This document shows, in pieces, positions 1-12,134 of a DNA stretch of 64,000 bases; within the stretch, counting starts at the first letter, position 1; each line of letters opens with the position of its first letter. A program made the position numbers and the translations under genes. This DNA is from Quercus robur (Eukaryota > Streptophyta > Magnoliopsida > Fagales > Fagaceae): positions 11,662,330 to 11,726,329 of the forward strand of contig NC_065538.1 in assembly GCF_932294415.1 (NCBI RefSeq), in the 5' to 3' direction. The notes beneath the pieces were generated by a model. That model did no database searches, was not told the DNA's origin, and saw only the letters and a list, made by a program, of their open reading frames with translations.

Positions 1-240
1 TTAGTGATTTATGAATAAACAAAGAGTAGAGCCCGCCTTCACCCAAAAAAGATGTAGAGCCCACATGAAAGTTCAAAGATGCCAATTACGCCTACGTAGC
101 GTAGCCCACGAGATTCTTATGCCCAAAGACTTAACGCAAAGTTTATCATATAAATTATGGATTTAAATATGAAAAACTTCCAACTTCTCGATTCTCAAAA
201 AAAAAAAAAAAGAAAAAAAGAAAAAAGACTTCCAACTTCC

Positions 241-249
241 CTATATAAA
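241..249 (+). promoter_or_regulatory. TATA box of the first RLP gene
   Basis: CTATATAAAG lies about 90 bases before the ATG at 340. The leader between (about 318-339) resembles that of the second RLP gene (31479-31501): both contain AAACGAAAGT, TTCACAA and ATTTCTCAATGG. The shared leader supports both start codons and shows that the genes are duplicates that kept their proximal promoter. Confidence 0.6.
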
Positions 250-718
250 GGCAATGGACTTATAACTCTCTTGTATTGGGTACTTACACAGAAGTTGGTT
301 TAGTTATAAACGAAAGTAGGTGTTTCACAAAATTTCTCAATGGGGTGGCCTTTAGTGAAGTCTTTGCTGTGGGCTTTACTACTCTTTGTTCAAATTTATG
401 AGCATAGAGCTTGTATTGAGGAAGAGAGGGTGAGTCTCCTAGAATTGAAAGCATTTCTAAAATCCCACACTAATCATACCGAGCCCCTTCTTCCAACATG
501 GGTTTATGAGGCAAAGAGTGAGTGTTGTAGTTGGGAGCAGGTCAACTGTAGCACCACCACTGGTCACGTGATCAATCTCACTCTCTCCAATATACACCAC
601 TATTCTTTTGTGTGGGAGGAGACTTGGTTCCTAAACATGTCCCTGTTGCAGCCTTTTAAAGAGCTAAGAAGTCTTGATATATCTCACAACAGAATTGCTG
701 GTTGGTTGGGAAATGAAG

Positions 719-3700
719 GTACGTGAGCCTTTGCTTCTACTATCATACGGTCCACTCCAAAAACACACACACTCATTTATGCTTAATATAGGAAAGGCAT
801 GGGATCATGGTAATTAGATTTGATTACATATCCCAAATCAAATTAAAAATATTATAGTTGGACGACTTCTCTCAGTTTGACTAATGAAATTTATTTTAGA
901 GGAGTCGTCATTTTAATCATTAGATTAGATATAATTTCTCATTCATAGATACAATGATTATGAACCAAAATTTTAAACTAATAAGGAAATCATTTTTCCT
1001 ATCAAAAAATTATTTTGGCTGATTTTGTTAGAGCATGGGAATGGCCACTGTAATATTCGTTAGCTAGCAGTTGAAGTTATAAATTTAAGAAGGTAATGAC
1101 AGATTATTCTTAATTGATAAATTGGTCCTCTTAATAAAAAAGCATTACAAGCCTACAAAGCTCTAGCAGTTGCACATTATATTTAACTACTGTGTATGTA
1201 GCTCCGTGTATATGCAAAGTATAATTAAAAATAATAACAATTATACTGTTTAAATTATATCTTTTTCTAGAAGATGTTCAAATTTTACCTGACATTAGCT
1301 TGCACTTTTTTTTTTACCATACATTTCTAAAATATATAATAATTTCTCATATTCTATATAAAATATCTATATATATATATATATATATTTTAAATGAGAA
1401 ACTCAATCAGTTTTAAACTCCTCAATTTTTGAACCTAATAATCTACTTGTCATAAATATTTAAAACTTAGGTGGATACTTGACAGAAAATTGGATTCTAA
1501 TAAAAATCTACTCTATAATATAATTAAATTTTGACTCTACCATTTTTATGCTTAATAATTCACTTATACAAAATTAAAAATTGAATAAGATACGTTGCTC
1601 AAAATTAGAATTCAATTAAAATTTTATTGAATTTTCTCTGGCTTTGGCTATTAGTATATATAGACATTGATGAAAGAAAATTCTCTAATAAAAAACAAAT
1701 TGAAAATTAGAGTCGGACATCATTTTTGTTGGACCTTAGTCCAAGTAATGAATCATCATTGTGTCAGCTATTTTTGCAGCATTGACAGTTCAACTGGGAC
1801 AGCGCTCTATCCTATTCGCTTATTATTGTTTTCTTGGATGTTTATACCATGTTTGACACATGCAAAGCCAAGTATTGTATCTGGTGTTAATGCTAAATTT
1901 TCATTTTTCATCTTTTTTTATAGATAATTTAGAACATGATTGTATGTAACTTTCATAAGAGGTGTTTTTATTGAGTTTTAGTGATCATACTTGCACCAAA
2001 ATCTTGATTTAATATTTAATATTAATTGTAATTGCTTTTTTTCATTTGTATTTCTTTGTTTCGATCATGGTTTTAAAAATCGGACCGGGGGTTTTTGCCT
2101 CTGGTTCTCGGTTTTTGACTGGTTTTCCTAATTATTCTTTGTTATTTCCGGTTTTTACTAGACTGGTTTAACATTCGATTCTTGGTTAAACCGGTCGGTC
2201 TGGTCAAGTCTTTAAAACAATGGTTTACATACTAGGTGTGCACAAGAGAATAACTAATTGCTAAGACTATTTAATTTAATAATCAGCTCAATACCAAATC
2301 AAAATTCGTTGATTGAAGATTTTAATTAAATGCTAAAACAAAATCCATTAACTAACCACTAAGACCATTTTCAAATGTATTTGCTTTGTTTGAATATGTT
2401 AATTAAATATTTTGACAAATTAGCCTCAAAATTCAAAAATAGATCCGAATTCAGATTTTAATTGAAGATTTGGGGGATATGAATTAGTGAGAATGATTCC
2501 AAATGCAGTGGTTTTGGGGTTAGATATAACATCAAAACTCTACTTTTCTTTTACCTTGTTTTAACTATCATGGTTGGAAAAATCCCACTATATTTTATCT
2601 ATAGCATATTTGTTTATAATACTAAAAGATAAAGAATTTAAAAAAAATTAACGAAAAGGAATTTCTTCTTTATTTGTTATAATATATAGAGAACAAAAAA
2701 TTTCATATTATCAAAATTTTGAACAAAAACGAATGAACACAACATTTTCACTAGTTACAAAAAGAAACAATATGAATATAAAAAAATAATTAAAAAAAAA
2801 AACTCTTTTCTTTTGGTTGGTTTTTCAAAGGGTAAGATAAACGAATTTTTAAAAATTAATAGTTCAATATGAAAATTACAATCTATGAAAGTTTAAAAAT
2901 TAATAGTTTCATAAGAGGTGTTAATTTTTCGTTTAAATATTCTTATGAAAAAATACCATGTTATAATACTTTGTTATATTATAGCATTTTATTTTAAAAA
3001 ATCATGCCAAGTACGGGTCAAAAGCTAGTTATATGTAACATGTGAATATTACTGCTTTCTATATTTAAAAAAAAAAAAAAAGAATATCCACATTTTGACA
3101 TGGGGTATATAGGGGGGAGATTGGTGTACCAAATTCATCCCTTCTGAAATTCAAATCTTTTAGTTATATTGTTGAAGTCCCTATGTGGTAATAACAGATA
3201 ACAGCTTTGAGTTTGATTCATATGCTTATATATAAAAGTAATTTTGAACAGTAAGTTGTCAACATATATTCTTTTAAAATACAATTGATAATCTAATTTG
3301 AATTTCACATTGTAGCTTTTGAAGTGATCTCTACCCCCCAACCCAAAAAAAAAAAAAGAAAAAAAAGAAAGAAAAGGAAGTGATATTGAGAATCTTATTA
3401 AGGGGAAGAGGAGAATGAGATTTTTGAAAAACTTATAATACAGTACACACTCAAAAAGCCTCAACGCTTAAAAGGGTAGTATAAGGCTTTCAATGTGGGA
3501 ACTTACCTAGTTAATATTTTTTTGATAGATAAATACACGGGTAGAGAGAAAAGATTTTTTGAAAAACTTACAATACGGTACACACCACAAAATGACTTAA
3601 ACTCTTTTTTGGTTTTTTTAAAAGTCAAAAGGACCTAACTCTTTGAACGTGTAATACAAATATTTATGTATTGAATAATTGCTTTACACATAGTATTTAA

Positions 3701-4326
3701 TTTATTGCTTTTACTTGTGTGTTATGATCAACAAACCAGTTCTCAGGAACACGAAATGAAGACAATGACTTCCAATCGTTACAAAAAGTTAATAAATAAA
3801 TTGCATTTTATATCATTCATCACTTGTATTTTCTTAACAAATAAATGTTTGTAAAATTATATTGTAAATTGTTACATATTTTAATATTTTCCCTTGCTCA
3901 TGCTTTCTCACTAATTGATAATTGCTACTTTTACCGGTGCTTTATCTTTTCTTTAACAGCTACTACCAACATGGCAACACCTATAACGTTTGGGCTTTTG
4001 ACATAGACTTGGCCTCTGGCTTCATAAATAAGAAAGGCATATACAATTGCCAAAAATTCATATTTATATGATAAAAGCACAATCATAAAACTTCGCACTA
4101 ATCCAAAAAACAAAAAGGATGGATAGGGGTGTGTGGTAATGACTGTTCCAGAAAACATATTTGATTCTTTATAGCTCAATTAATCAATGCATTTTTTTTT
4201 CTTGTTTTTCAATTATTGTGCTAATGCATAACATGATGTGACACTTTTTCCTTTTTTTTTTTTTTTTTGAGAATGACTTTCTGCATTTCGTTGATAAATT
4301 TAACAATGGATTTTTTTTTTTTTCAG
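719..4326 (+). other. Intron 1 of RLP gene 1 (3.6 kb), no exon seen
   Basis: AT-rich intron from G|GTACGTGAG to a T-rich acceptor. It has an (AT)n run at 1367-1387, an unplaced repeat rich in CCGGTT/GGTTTT at about 2068-2215, and a dispersed ~45-base pair of direct repeats (TTGAAAAACTTA followed by ATAC) at about 3425 and 3553. The two extra LRR exons found in intron 1 of RLP gene 2 were not found here. Confidence 0.5.
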
Positions 4327-4989
4327 AATCTGATTGCTTGTCTAAACTGAGAAAGCTAACACACTTAAATTTAGCGTGGAACGACTTCGACAATAAAATT
4401 TTAAGATTCTTGGGTGCCCTCCCAGTTCTTAAATCTTTGGATTTAAGTTTCAATAGTCTCCGGCCTCTTTCTAGCAAAGGTACGTGTATATCTGAATTTT
4501 TTCTTCGCAAGAATACTCTGAAGAACTTTACACAAAACTGAAATCTAATAACCAATATTTACCTTTATCAGAATTTACTCTAATAAATGTTTGTAAAATT
4601 ATATTGTAAATTGTTACATATTTTATTATTTTCCCTTGCTCATGCTTTCTCACTAATTGATAATTGCTACTTTTACCGGTGCTTTATCTTTTCTTTAACA
4701 GCTACTACCAACATGGCAACAGCTATAACGTTTGGGCTTTTGACATAGACTTGGTCTCTGGCTTCATAAATAAGAAAGGCATATACAATTGCCAAAAATT
4801 CATATTTATATGATAAGAGCACAATCATAAAACTTCGCACTAATCCAAAAAACAAAAAGGATGGATAGGGGTGTGTGGTAATGACTGTTCCAGAAAACAT
4901 ATTTGATTCTTTATAGCTCAATTAATCAATGCATTTTTTTCTTGTTTTTCAATTATTGTGCTAATGCATAACATGATGTGACACTTTTT

Positions 4990-5023
<34 letters not shown>

Positions 5024-5281
5024 CAGAATCTGATTTCTTGTCTAAACTGAGAAAGCTAACACACTTAAATTTAGCGGAGAACGACTTTGACAATAAAATT
5101 TTAAGATCCTTAGGTGCCCTCCCAGTTCTTAAATCTTTGGATTTAAGTTGGAATAATCTCTGGCCTCTTTCTAGCAAAGGTACGTGTATATCTGAATTTT
5201 CTTCGCAAGAATACCATGAAAAAGTTTACACAAAACTGAAATCTAATAACCAATATTTACCTTTATCAAAATTTACTCTCT
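3839..5281 (+). repeat. ~740-bp tandem duplication carrying an LRR exon
   Basis: Unit A (about 3839-4580) and unit B (about 4581-5281) are near-identical. Both start at ATAAATGTTTGTAAAATTAT (3841 and 4583, offset 742). Each carries intron sequence plus one 153-base exon (4327-4479; 5027-5179) with its own T-tract, CAG acceptor and AAAG|GTACGT donor. Unit A has about 45 extra bases just before its acceptor. Because both exons are phase 1-1 and 51 codons long, the duplication adds about two LRRs without a frameshift. Confidence 0.85.
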
Positions 5282-5997
5282 GTGTTAAAAGGCACAAAAT
5301 TCTTCAGTGCAATAACTAATCATTTCGATATATACAAATGATAGTAGTAGTATGCCTTCAATATTCAAAGAGCATTTTAACCGAAATTTGTGTCCATTCC
5401 AATATAGAAGTGTTTAGTTCTACTAGATCTTTCTTCTATACTATTAGTTTCAAGCTTATATATGAAATTTTGAATATCTCTTCACCGGTGATGTAGAACT
5501 GGTTTATCTAAGCAACTTGGAGGTCCTTATCTTGCATTATTGTAGCCTTAATGGAAGCCTACCATTCAAGGGTAAACATTCCAACATCTATTTTTATTGA
5601 TTTTCCCTCAATTAATCTCCTTAATGGAAGCTATTTTAAATATTTTATCCTAACATACTGTCATCAATTTTCCTGGTAGATATGGCAAATTTCAGCAATT
5701 TGGAAATTTTAGATTTGAGTAGAAATGATTTCACTGGAAGCATTACTCCATATATCGGAGCGTTTTCTTCTCTCAAGGCTATATCATTATCTTATAATAG
5801 ACTCAATGGAACTTTAGACACTCCAGGTGAGAATCTACTATGAAATCAGTCATTTACAATTTTGATTAGGAGTGTGAGAACAATTGAAAGAGAATGGTTA
5901 ATAATTTGATATAGATCAATCCTTATTTCCTGCAACTTGGAAGCATGACATTTGACCATCCACTTTTTCTGAATGTAGAAATTATTATACCCCCTCT

Positions 5998-6049
5998 TCC
6001 CCACCACACCCCCCCCCCCCCCCCCCAAAAAAAAAAAAAAAAAAAAAAT
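5998..6049. repeat. Poly-C / poly-A tract
   Basis: A run of about 19 C followed by about 20 A in the last intron of RLP gene 1. Homopolymer lengths here may be unreliable in the assembly. Confidence 0.8.
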
Positions 6050-6666
6050 CTTTTTAATCCCACAGGACCGACTCTAGTCACTCTACCCTTTGTTAATTCA
6101 TAATTGAGCCAATTTGCCCAAGGCAGCCGTATAGAATAAGGTCCCATAATTTTGGCCCTATAGTAGTACAATATTATATTAGGTAACAATTTTAAATAAA
6201 TTGTCACATAATTATTATTATTATTATTTTTTTTTGAAAAGTGACAAAGCTTAGCCACTCTTTTTCTATTTCACATCTAAACTTATCTCCTACCTAAAAT
6301 CAATTATAACAAAAAAATTAGGAGCATTACACATAATATCAATAATAAATAAGTTTTTAACAAAACTTGAATACAATTCTTCTCAAAGGAAAAAAAAATT
6401 GAATACAAAAATTTAATTAGTAATTTTACATCTAAAAAAAAATAGTAACAAATTTGCAGTAAAAACTTATAATATAGAAATTTATATAAATAATATTAAA
6501 TTGATATCGAAATATAAGAAAATATTTGACTTAAAATTGTCGTCTTAAGCTTCAAATCTTATTGAGGCAATAGCATGATTTCGTATATTAATTAGGTTGT
6601 GTTGTTGATTCTTTCGATGGCACAAGTTTAGGATAGACGCCACTAATCTTTTATTGCTTTTGATAG

Positions 6667-8083
6667 AGTTTTGTGCGCTGAAGAAACTTGAAGAGATAGA
6701 GCTTGCTGGTAATGGCTTCGAAGGGATGCTTCCTCCATGCCTAAACAATTTGACATCTCTTCGGGACTTAGATATATCTAACAACCAGTTTAGTGGAAAT
6801 TTGTCTTCATCTCCAATAGCCAGCCTGACATCCCTTGAGCGCATTGATCTGAGTTATAATCATTTTGAAGAATCATTCTCATTCAGCTTGTTTGCTAATC
6901 ACTCCAAGCTTAAGGTGATTCAATTTTTGAGTGATAACAACAAACTCGACATAGAGACTGAGAATCACAGTTGGGACCCTCTGTTTCAATTAAAGGGCCT
7001 AGTACTGTCTAATTGTAATCTCAACAAGCTTACTGGCAACTTTCCTAAGTTTCTCTTAGGCCAACATGAATTGGAAGTCATTGATATCTCTTACAGTAAA
7101 TTGAATGGAAGCTTCCCCATATGGTTGCTTGAAAACAATACTAGACTACAAAGGTTAACCCTTCAAGGTAACTCTTTCACGGGCGAGTTTCATTTGCCAT
7201 CAAATCACTACATGAATCTTCGTTGGTTGGATCTCTCAAACAATCACTTTGATGGGAAACTTCAAGAAAATATCGGAAAGTGGATTCCAAAATTAGAACA
7301 TCTAAATTTATCCCGAAATGGATTTGAAGGTAATTTTCCATCCTCAATAGTTGACATGAGTAATTTGCTGATTTTGGACTTGTCCTTTAATAATTTTTTT
7401 GGAGAGGTACCAATGGATTTGGTTGCCAATTGCACTTTCTTGCGTATTTTGAGGTTATCTAATAATAACTTTCACGGTGAAATTTTCTCAAAGCACCTCA
7501 ACCTATCCTTAGCTACTTTAGAATTGCAAAATAATAATTTCACCGGCACTCTTCCAGTGGTACCCCTAAAGATCTCGTGGGTCCTAAATATTAGCAACAA
7601 CCACATGACAGGTGCAATTCCAATATGGATAGTGACCTATAGTACAACACCAGGATCGGTTGTTGATCTGAGTAACAACTTTTTTGAAGGTCAGATTCCA
7701 TGTGGACTACCTTCATCTAGTATAATAAACCTTTCTCATAACTTGCTTTCAGGATTGTTACCTTCTTGCTTGAATCTACGGTATGTTAGGCACTTGTTAT
7801 TGCAAGGGAACAAACTCACAGGGTCATTACCAAAAGCTATTCTCAATTCATCATCTCTTGTGACATTGGACATTAGAGATAATCGCTTTATCGGCAGCAT
7901 CCCTGATGAAATTGATGGACTTTCCAACTTAAAAGTGCTTTCGTTAAGTGGCAATCATTTTAGTGGTGTGATTTCAAAGCAGTTGTGTCGGTTAAAAAGG
8001 ATAGGCATAATGGATCTTTCTAATAACTCTTTTTCAGGGACAATACCATATTGCTTTAACAACATATCCTTTGGGAAGCTAGC
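6667..8083 (+). CDS. RLP gene 1, main LRR exon, part before the insertion
   Basis: The acceptor is TTTTGATAG at 6658-6666. The exon opens with EFCALKKLEEIEL and runs through an unbroken LRR array with many LDLSNN/LDISNN cores and N-glycosylation sequons (NLS, NNS). It aligns along its length with 38351-39830 of the second RLP gene. The frame is open up to FGKLA, where the LTR begins. Readthrough adds about 50 residues of transposon-encoded sequence before the stop at 8246. Confidence 0.75.
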
Positions 8084-9364
8084 TGATGATACCGAAAAAT
8101 CGTCAGTGAGCTACACGGCACTCACGTGCTCGAAACAACGCCTGCACAACACAAAAAGAGAAGACCTCGCAGAGAGCACCGGTGTGGTGCCGGCCAAATA
8201 CCCTCCGAAGGTCAAGTTAGAACTTCTCACAACTCTAAAGTGTTAGAGAGGGTAAATTATGCGTACCTTGGTTAGTGAGGGTATTGGGGTTTTTATAGTG
8301 GTAGAGGGTTGACCTCTCCTTATTGGATTAGAAGTCTTTTCCTTATAGGAGTCTCTTTAGACGTATTTTGCGAGATCATTTCCTTGTAGGAGTCTTTTTA
8401 TTTAACACCAAGCGTGGGGCGCAAGATATTTCTTTATATATGCAAACGTGGAGACCAAGCAAGGCCACGTTAGGGACGTCAACTTCGCCTACTCCCTCGT
8501 CGGGGTCGTCAGCCTCGTTAGGGTCGTCAGTTTCGCCTACTCCCTTGTTAGGGTCGTCAGCCTCGTCAGGGTCGTCAGCTTCGCCTACTCCCTCGTCGGG
8601 GTCGTCAGCCTCGTCAGGGTCGTCAGCTTCGCCTACCCCTCGTCAGGGTCGTCAGCTTCGCCTACCCCTCGTCGGGGTCGTCAGCTTCGCCTACTCCCTC
8701 GTCGAGGTCGTCAGCCTCGTTAGGGTCGTCAGCTTCGCATACTCCCTCGTTAGGGTCGTCAGCCTCGTCAGGGTCGTCCGTTTCGCCTACTCCCTTGTCG
8801 AGGTCGTCAGCCTCGTCAGGGTCGTCAGCTTCGCCTACCCCCTCGTTGGGGTCGTCAGCTTCGCCTACTCCCTCGTCAAGGTCGTCAGCTTCGCCTACCC
8901 TTCGTCGGGGTCGTCAGCTTCGCCTACTCCCTCGTCGAGGTCGTCAGCCTCGTTAGGGTCGTCAGCTTCGCCTACTCCTTCGTTAGGGTCGTCAGCCTCG
9001 TCAGGGTCGTCAGCTTCACCTACACCCTCGTCGGGGTCGTCAGCTTCGCCTACTCCCTTGTCGAGGTCGTCAGCCTCGTCAGGGTCGTCAGCTTCGCCTA
9101 CTCCCTCGTTAGGGTCGTTAGCCTCGTCAGGGTCGTCAGCTTCACCTACACCCTCGTCGGGGTCGTCAGCTTCGCCTACTCCCCTTCAGCTTAGTAGTGT
9201 CAGCTTTGCATTTATGCCAAGTTAACCCCGTCTTCCTAAAGCTGTAGACGTCCTAAAGCTGTTCGACTGCCATTTATGACAAGTGAGGCCGACGGGTCTA
9301 TTTTGAACGTCGCTTCATGATATTATATTCATGAATATTCACATTCACAATTTTACCCTTATCA
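8084..9364. mobile_element. Solo LTR (1,281 bp) inserted in an RLP exon
   Basis: Begins TGATGATACC and ends CCCTTATCA, the TG...CA pattern of an LTR with short inverted ends (TGAT/ATCA). It is flanked by a perfect 5-bp target duplication CTAGC at 8079-8083 and 9365-9369. Inside are a GC-rich 5' part, a TATA-like TTTATATATGC near 8433 and a long GTCAGC minisatellite. No internal retroelement domain is present, so it is a solo LTR or a very small non-autonomous element. A Ty3-type origin is my guess from general look. Removing the element plus one CTAGC joins the host frame exactly. Confidence 0.8.
8476..9190. repeat. GC-rich minisatellite inside the solo LTR
   Basis: Interspersed 30-bp units (GTCAGCTTCGCCTACTCCCT core) and 18-bp units (GTCAGCCTCGTCAGGGTC), often paired as a 48-bp composite. 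Both lengths are multiples of three, so open frames rich in Ser/Ala/Pro or Val/Ser/Leu appear in two frames by arithmetic. I do not treat these as genes. Confidence 0.9.
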
Positions 9365-9369
9365 CTAGC

Positions 9370-10162
9370 CGCTAGGGATTTTGTCACAGAGGGCTATTTT
9401 CTTTGGATTGACTCTTTTATCCTATCATATAACTCTCTTCTAAATGGGGATCTTCCAATTCAAGCGCCATCTGGGTTATTCTATGTACAAGTTAAGATTG
9501 AGATTGTGACGAAATATAGGCTTGATTTGTACCGGGGTCGCATCCTTGATATGATGTCTGTATTGGATTTGTCATTAAACAAGCTAATAGGTGAAATCCC
9601 GCCAAAACTAGGACAGTTATCTTCCATTCGTGGACTAAACTTGTCTCATAATCACTTGACAGGTCCTATTCCAAAAACTTTCTCAAATTTGACTTTGTTA
9701 GAGAGCTTAGATCTTTCTCATAACAATTTGAGTGGGGAAATTCCTTCAACATTGATTGATTTGAACTCCCTGGAAATTTTCGATGTGTCTCACAATAACC
9801 TATCAGGTAAACTTCCAGATTTTAAAGCACAATTTGGAACATTTGAAAATAGTAGCTATGAAGGAAATCCATTTCTTTGCGGTCCACCACTACAGAAAAG
9901 TTGCACTGAGCAAGATGAGTCACCTCAATCACCACAAAAATCTTCAAAGGCAAGTGGGGGAAAACGTTATGAAGCTGATCTTCTGTTCTTCTATGCAAGT
10001 TTTTGGGTATCATACATTATTTTCTTTTTGGGTGTGATCAGTATTCTTTATATTAATCCTCATTGGCGGCAACGATGCTTTAACTTGGTTGAGGATCGAA
10101 TGTACTGGTGTTACCATTTTGCTCTAAATTCTCTAAAGCTGCTAAACCGTACGTGTCATTAG
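9370..10162 (+). CDS. RLP gene 1, C-terminal part after the insertion
   Basis: Continues the same exon after the LTR. It encodes the end of the island domain (IEIVTKYR then a Tyr/Gly-rich stretch), three to four last LRRs (LNLSHNHLTGPIPK, LDLSHNNLSGEIPS), the Cys-bearing cap (NPFLCGPPLQKSC), an acidic/Ser-rich spacer, a single membrane helix at about 9990-10053 and a short cytoplasmic tail ending at TAG. No start or promoter of its own is seen, so it is not an independent gene. Confidence 0.75.
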
Positions 10163-12134
10163 ATGTACTCTATTTACATAGAAATCGTTGGTGATAGTAT
10201 TGATAAATACCTTTGTGTATGTGTATGTTTGGTTATGAATAATAGTTATCATGCTCTATTATGGAGGAGTTCACTTGCACTTTTTCATTTGTCTTGAAAT
10301 TCTTGTCACTAGCCAATATTATAATTTCATTTTAAAATAATATGTGGAATGTTTTTTATATGGCACATGTATGGAATTTATTTTGTTGTATAAAATATCA
10401 TTTACATTTTGAAAAATAGTTACAATTATATTATATTTCAGGAGGAAAGAAAAAAAACGCATACAATATAAATTGGAAGAATTATTATATGATTATTTTG
10501 TTGATATATTAAGATACGACATACCACTTCAATGAGTTAACAATTATTTAAGTAATAGCCCTATGGCCTAATGATTGCGGCATGGTTCTTTGAAAACGAT
10601 TATACAATTTTTCATGGAGTGATTAACCAACATTTTCAGTTAAACTAAACAATAAAAATTGGGCCAAGAGTTTTGTAACTCAATTAGTTGCCACTTCTTG
10701 GTGTTTCTACATTATATATATATATATATATATATGCTCAAAATAAAATAAAATACATTTTGATCCCTAGAGTTTATCTATAGAGCACTTTTATTCCCTA
10801 AAGTTTCAAATGAGTATGATTCATTCCCCAAAGTTTCATAAATCAGTACTATTAACTCCTGTTATTTTTTGTGCCTACAAGTACTTTAACAAAATAATGG
10901 CAAAACTTTTTTTAAATGATATGACACATTTTTAACCAAAACATTTTACTTAGAATGAGTCTAAGAGGGCAACCCATTTTTATTTGGATTTTGCCACAAA
11001 TTAATTCTAGTCCTTCCAAAATCTTTGTTTTGAAGGAGAGAACATAAAATAAATCTCTGTTTTCCAAGAGCAAAGATGTGATACCTGACTTAATTCCAAC
11101 TTGTGATACTCGAAAACAAGCATACTTAATTTCAACTTGTGATTGCCAAAAACAAGCGTACTTAATTCCAACTTATAATAGTATTTGCATGAGGTATGCT
11201 AAAATAGCATAAAACTCAAAATATAACTAATGAAGCCCAAAATCAATCACATCAGATCATGAACTAGTTATGCAAAATAGGATTTTGCTACTGTGCTTGT
11301 CCAAATTTAGGAGGAACTGTAACATATGCAAATCTATTTTTATTATTTCTTTGCATATCTTGATTCTTGAGGGGAATAAAAATAGTGGATGGTCATTGTT
11401 GTTGTTGTGTGAGGAAAAAGAAAAATGAATAAAAAAAATTAAGAAAATTTGATATTTTAATGAAATAAAGTATATAATAAATAGTCAAATGTGAGTGTTT
11501 TAAAAAATGATTGGCTAAAATAAAGTAGGTTTTTATTTTAAAATAAGATGTAACTTTTGTATATGCTGGTATGAATGCTCTAAGAACCACTAATATGGAG
11601 ATTTTTCTCACAATTTGTTGGTGTAGTAAATCAACAATTTTAGGACCACAATTTTTACCATACCTTTACTTATAACTATCTTATATGGTTGATTGTGAGC
11701 AATGGAGAAAAAATTATTGGCATATATGAAAGTGAAAAACAGCTAATTATAGTCTATCACATAGAATAATTGCGAGAAAGATTGTGGTCCTAAAATAAAT
11801 TTACTTAATTATTAACGGTAAACATAGTGACCTTTTGGCAAAGATTATTTTTGCAAACATATTTTATTATTTAGCTTATTTTTGCTACTATTCATGGGTC
11901 TTATTGCACATTTTGGTACTATTCATGGATCTCATTGCACTTTTTGGTACTATTCATGGATTTCACTGTACTATTTAAGTTTACTTTTACCTTCATCTAT
12001 AATAATTTTAGTAAAAAATTTTCAGTTTAAATAAAATAAGCGAATTTCAAACAAACCCATAGAATGCCTGTTAGAATAGCCTTTTTACATTAGAACACCC
12101 AGTTTTATTTTTTTCATTGGGGGTGGGGGGAGGG
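10163..12134. other. Intergenic, 3' of RLP gene 1
   Basis: AT-rich and no gene seen. It contains (AT)n at 10711-10734, a dispersed-repeat-like stretch with 'CCCTAAAGTTTCA' motifs at about 10750-10930, and a ~31-bp tandem repeat at about 11887-11975 (TACTATTCATGGATCTCATT core, three copies). The latter leads to a MITE-like end TTCAAACAAACCCATAGAAT at about 12046-12065. Confidence 0.5.

Larger units (their letters stand above)
340..10162 (+). pseudogene. LRR receptor-like protein (RLP) gene 1, last exon split by a solo LTR
   Basis: Kinase-less plasma-membrane LRR receptor, the type that binds extracellular ligands and signals with partner kinases. Exons read from splice sites: 340-718, 4327-4479, 5027-5179, 5497-5571, 5680-5826 and 6667-10162, all introns phase 1. 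Exon 1 encodes a hydrophobic signal peptide, then CIEEER and a paired-Cys LRRNT cap (SECCSWEQVNC). Exons 2-5 add LRRs. The last exon carries the LRR array, the island domain, final LRRs, a C-terminal membrane helix (ASFWVSYIIFFLGVISILYI) and a short basic/aromatic tail without kinase. The last exon is interrupted at 8084-9364 by an LTR that brings a stop at 8244-8246. Without it the exons sum to 3,117 bases, a multiple of three, so the gene was open until recently. Unless the insert is spliced out, the product lacks the island, the last LRRs and the membrane anchor. It resembles the RLP14/15-like and 'cuscuta receptor 1-like' annotation group; the ligand is unknown. Confidence 0.8.

Noticed and set aside
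8368-9225. 285-codon frame rich in Ser/Ala/Pro, and an overlapping Val/Ser/Leu frame
   Set aside because: Product of a minisatellite whose units are multiples of three; no family, and it lies inside a solo LTR.
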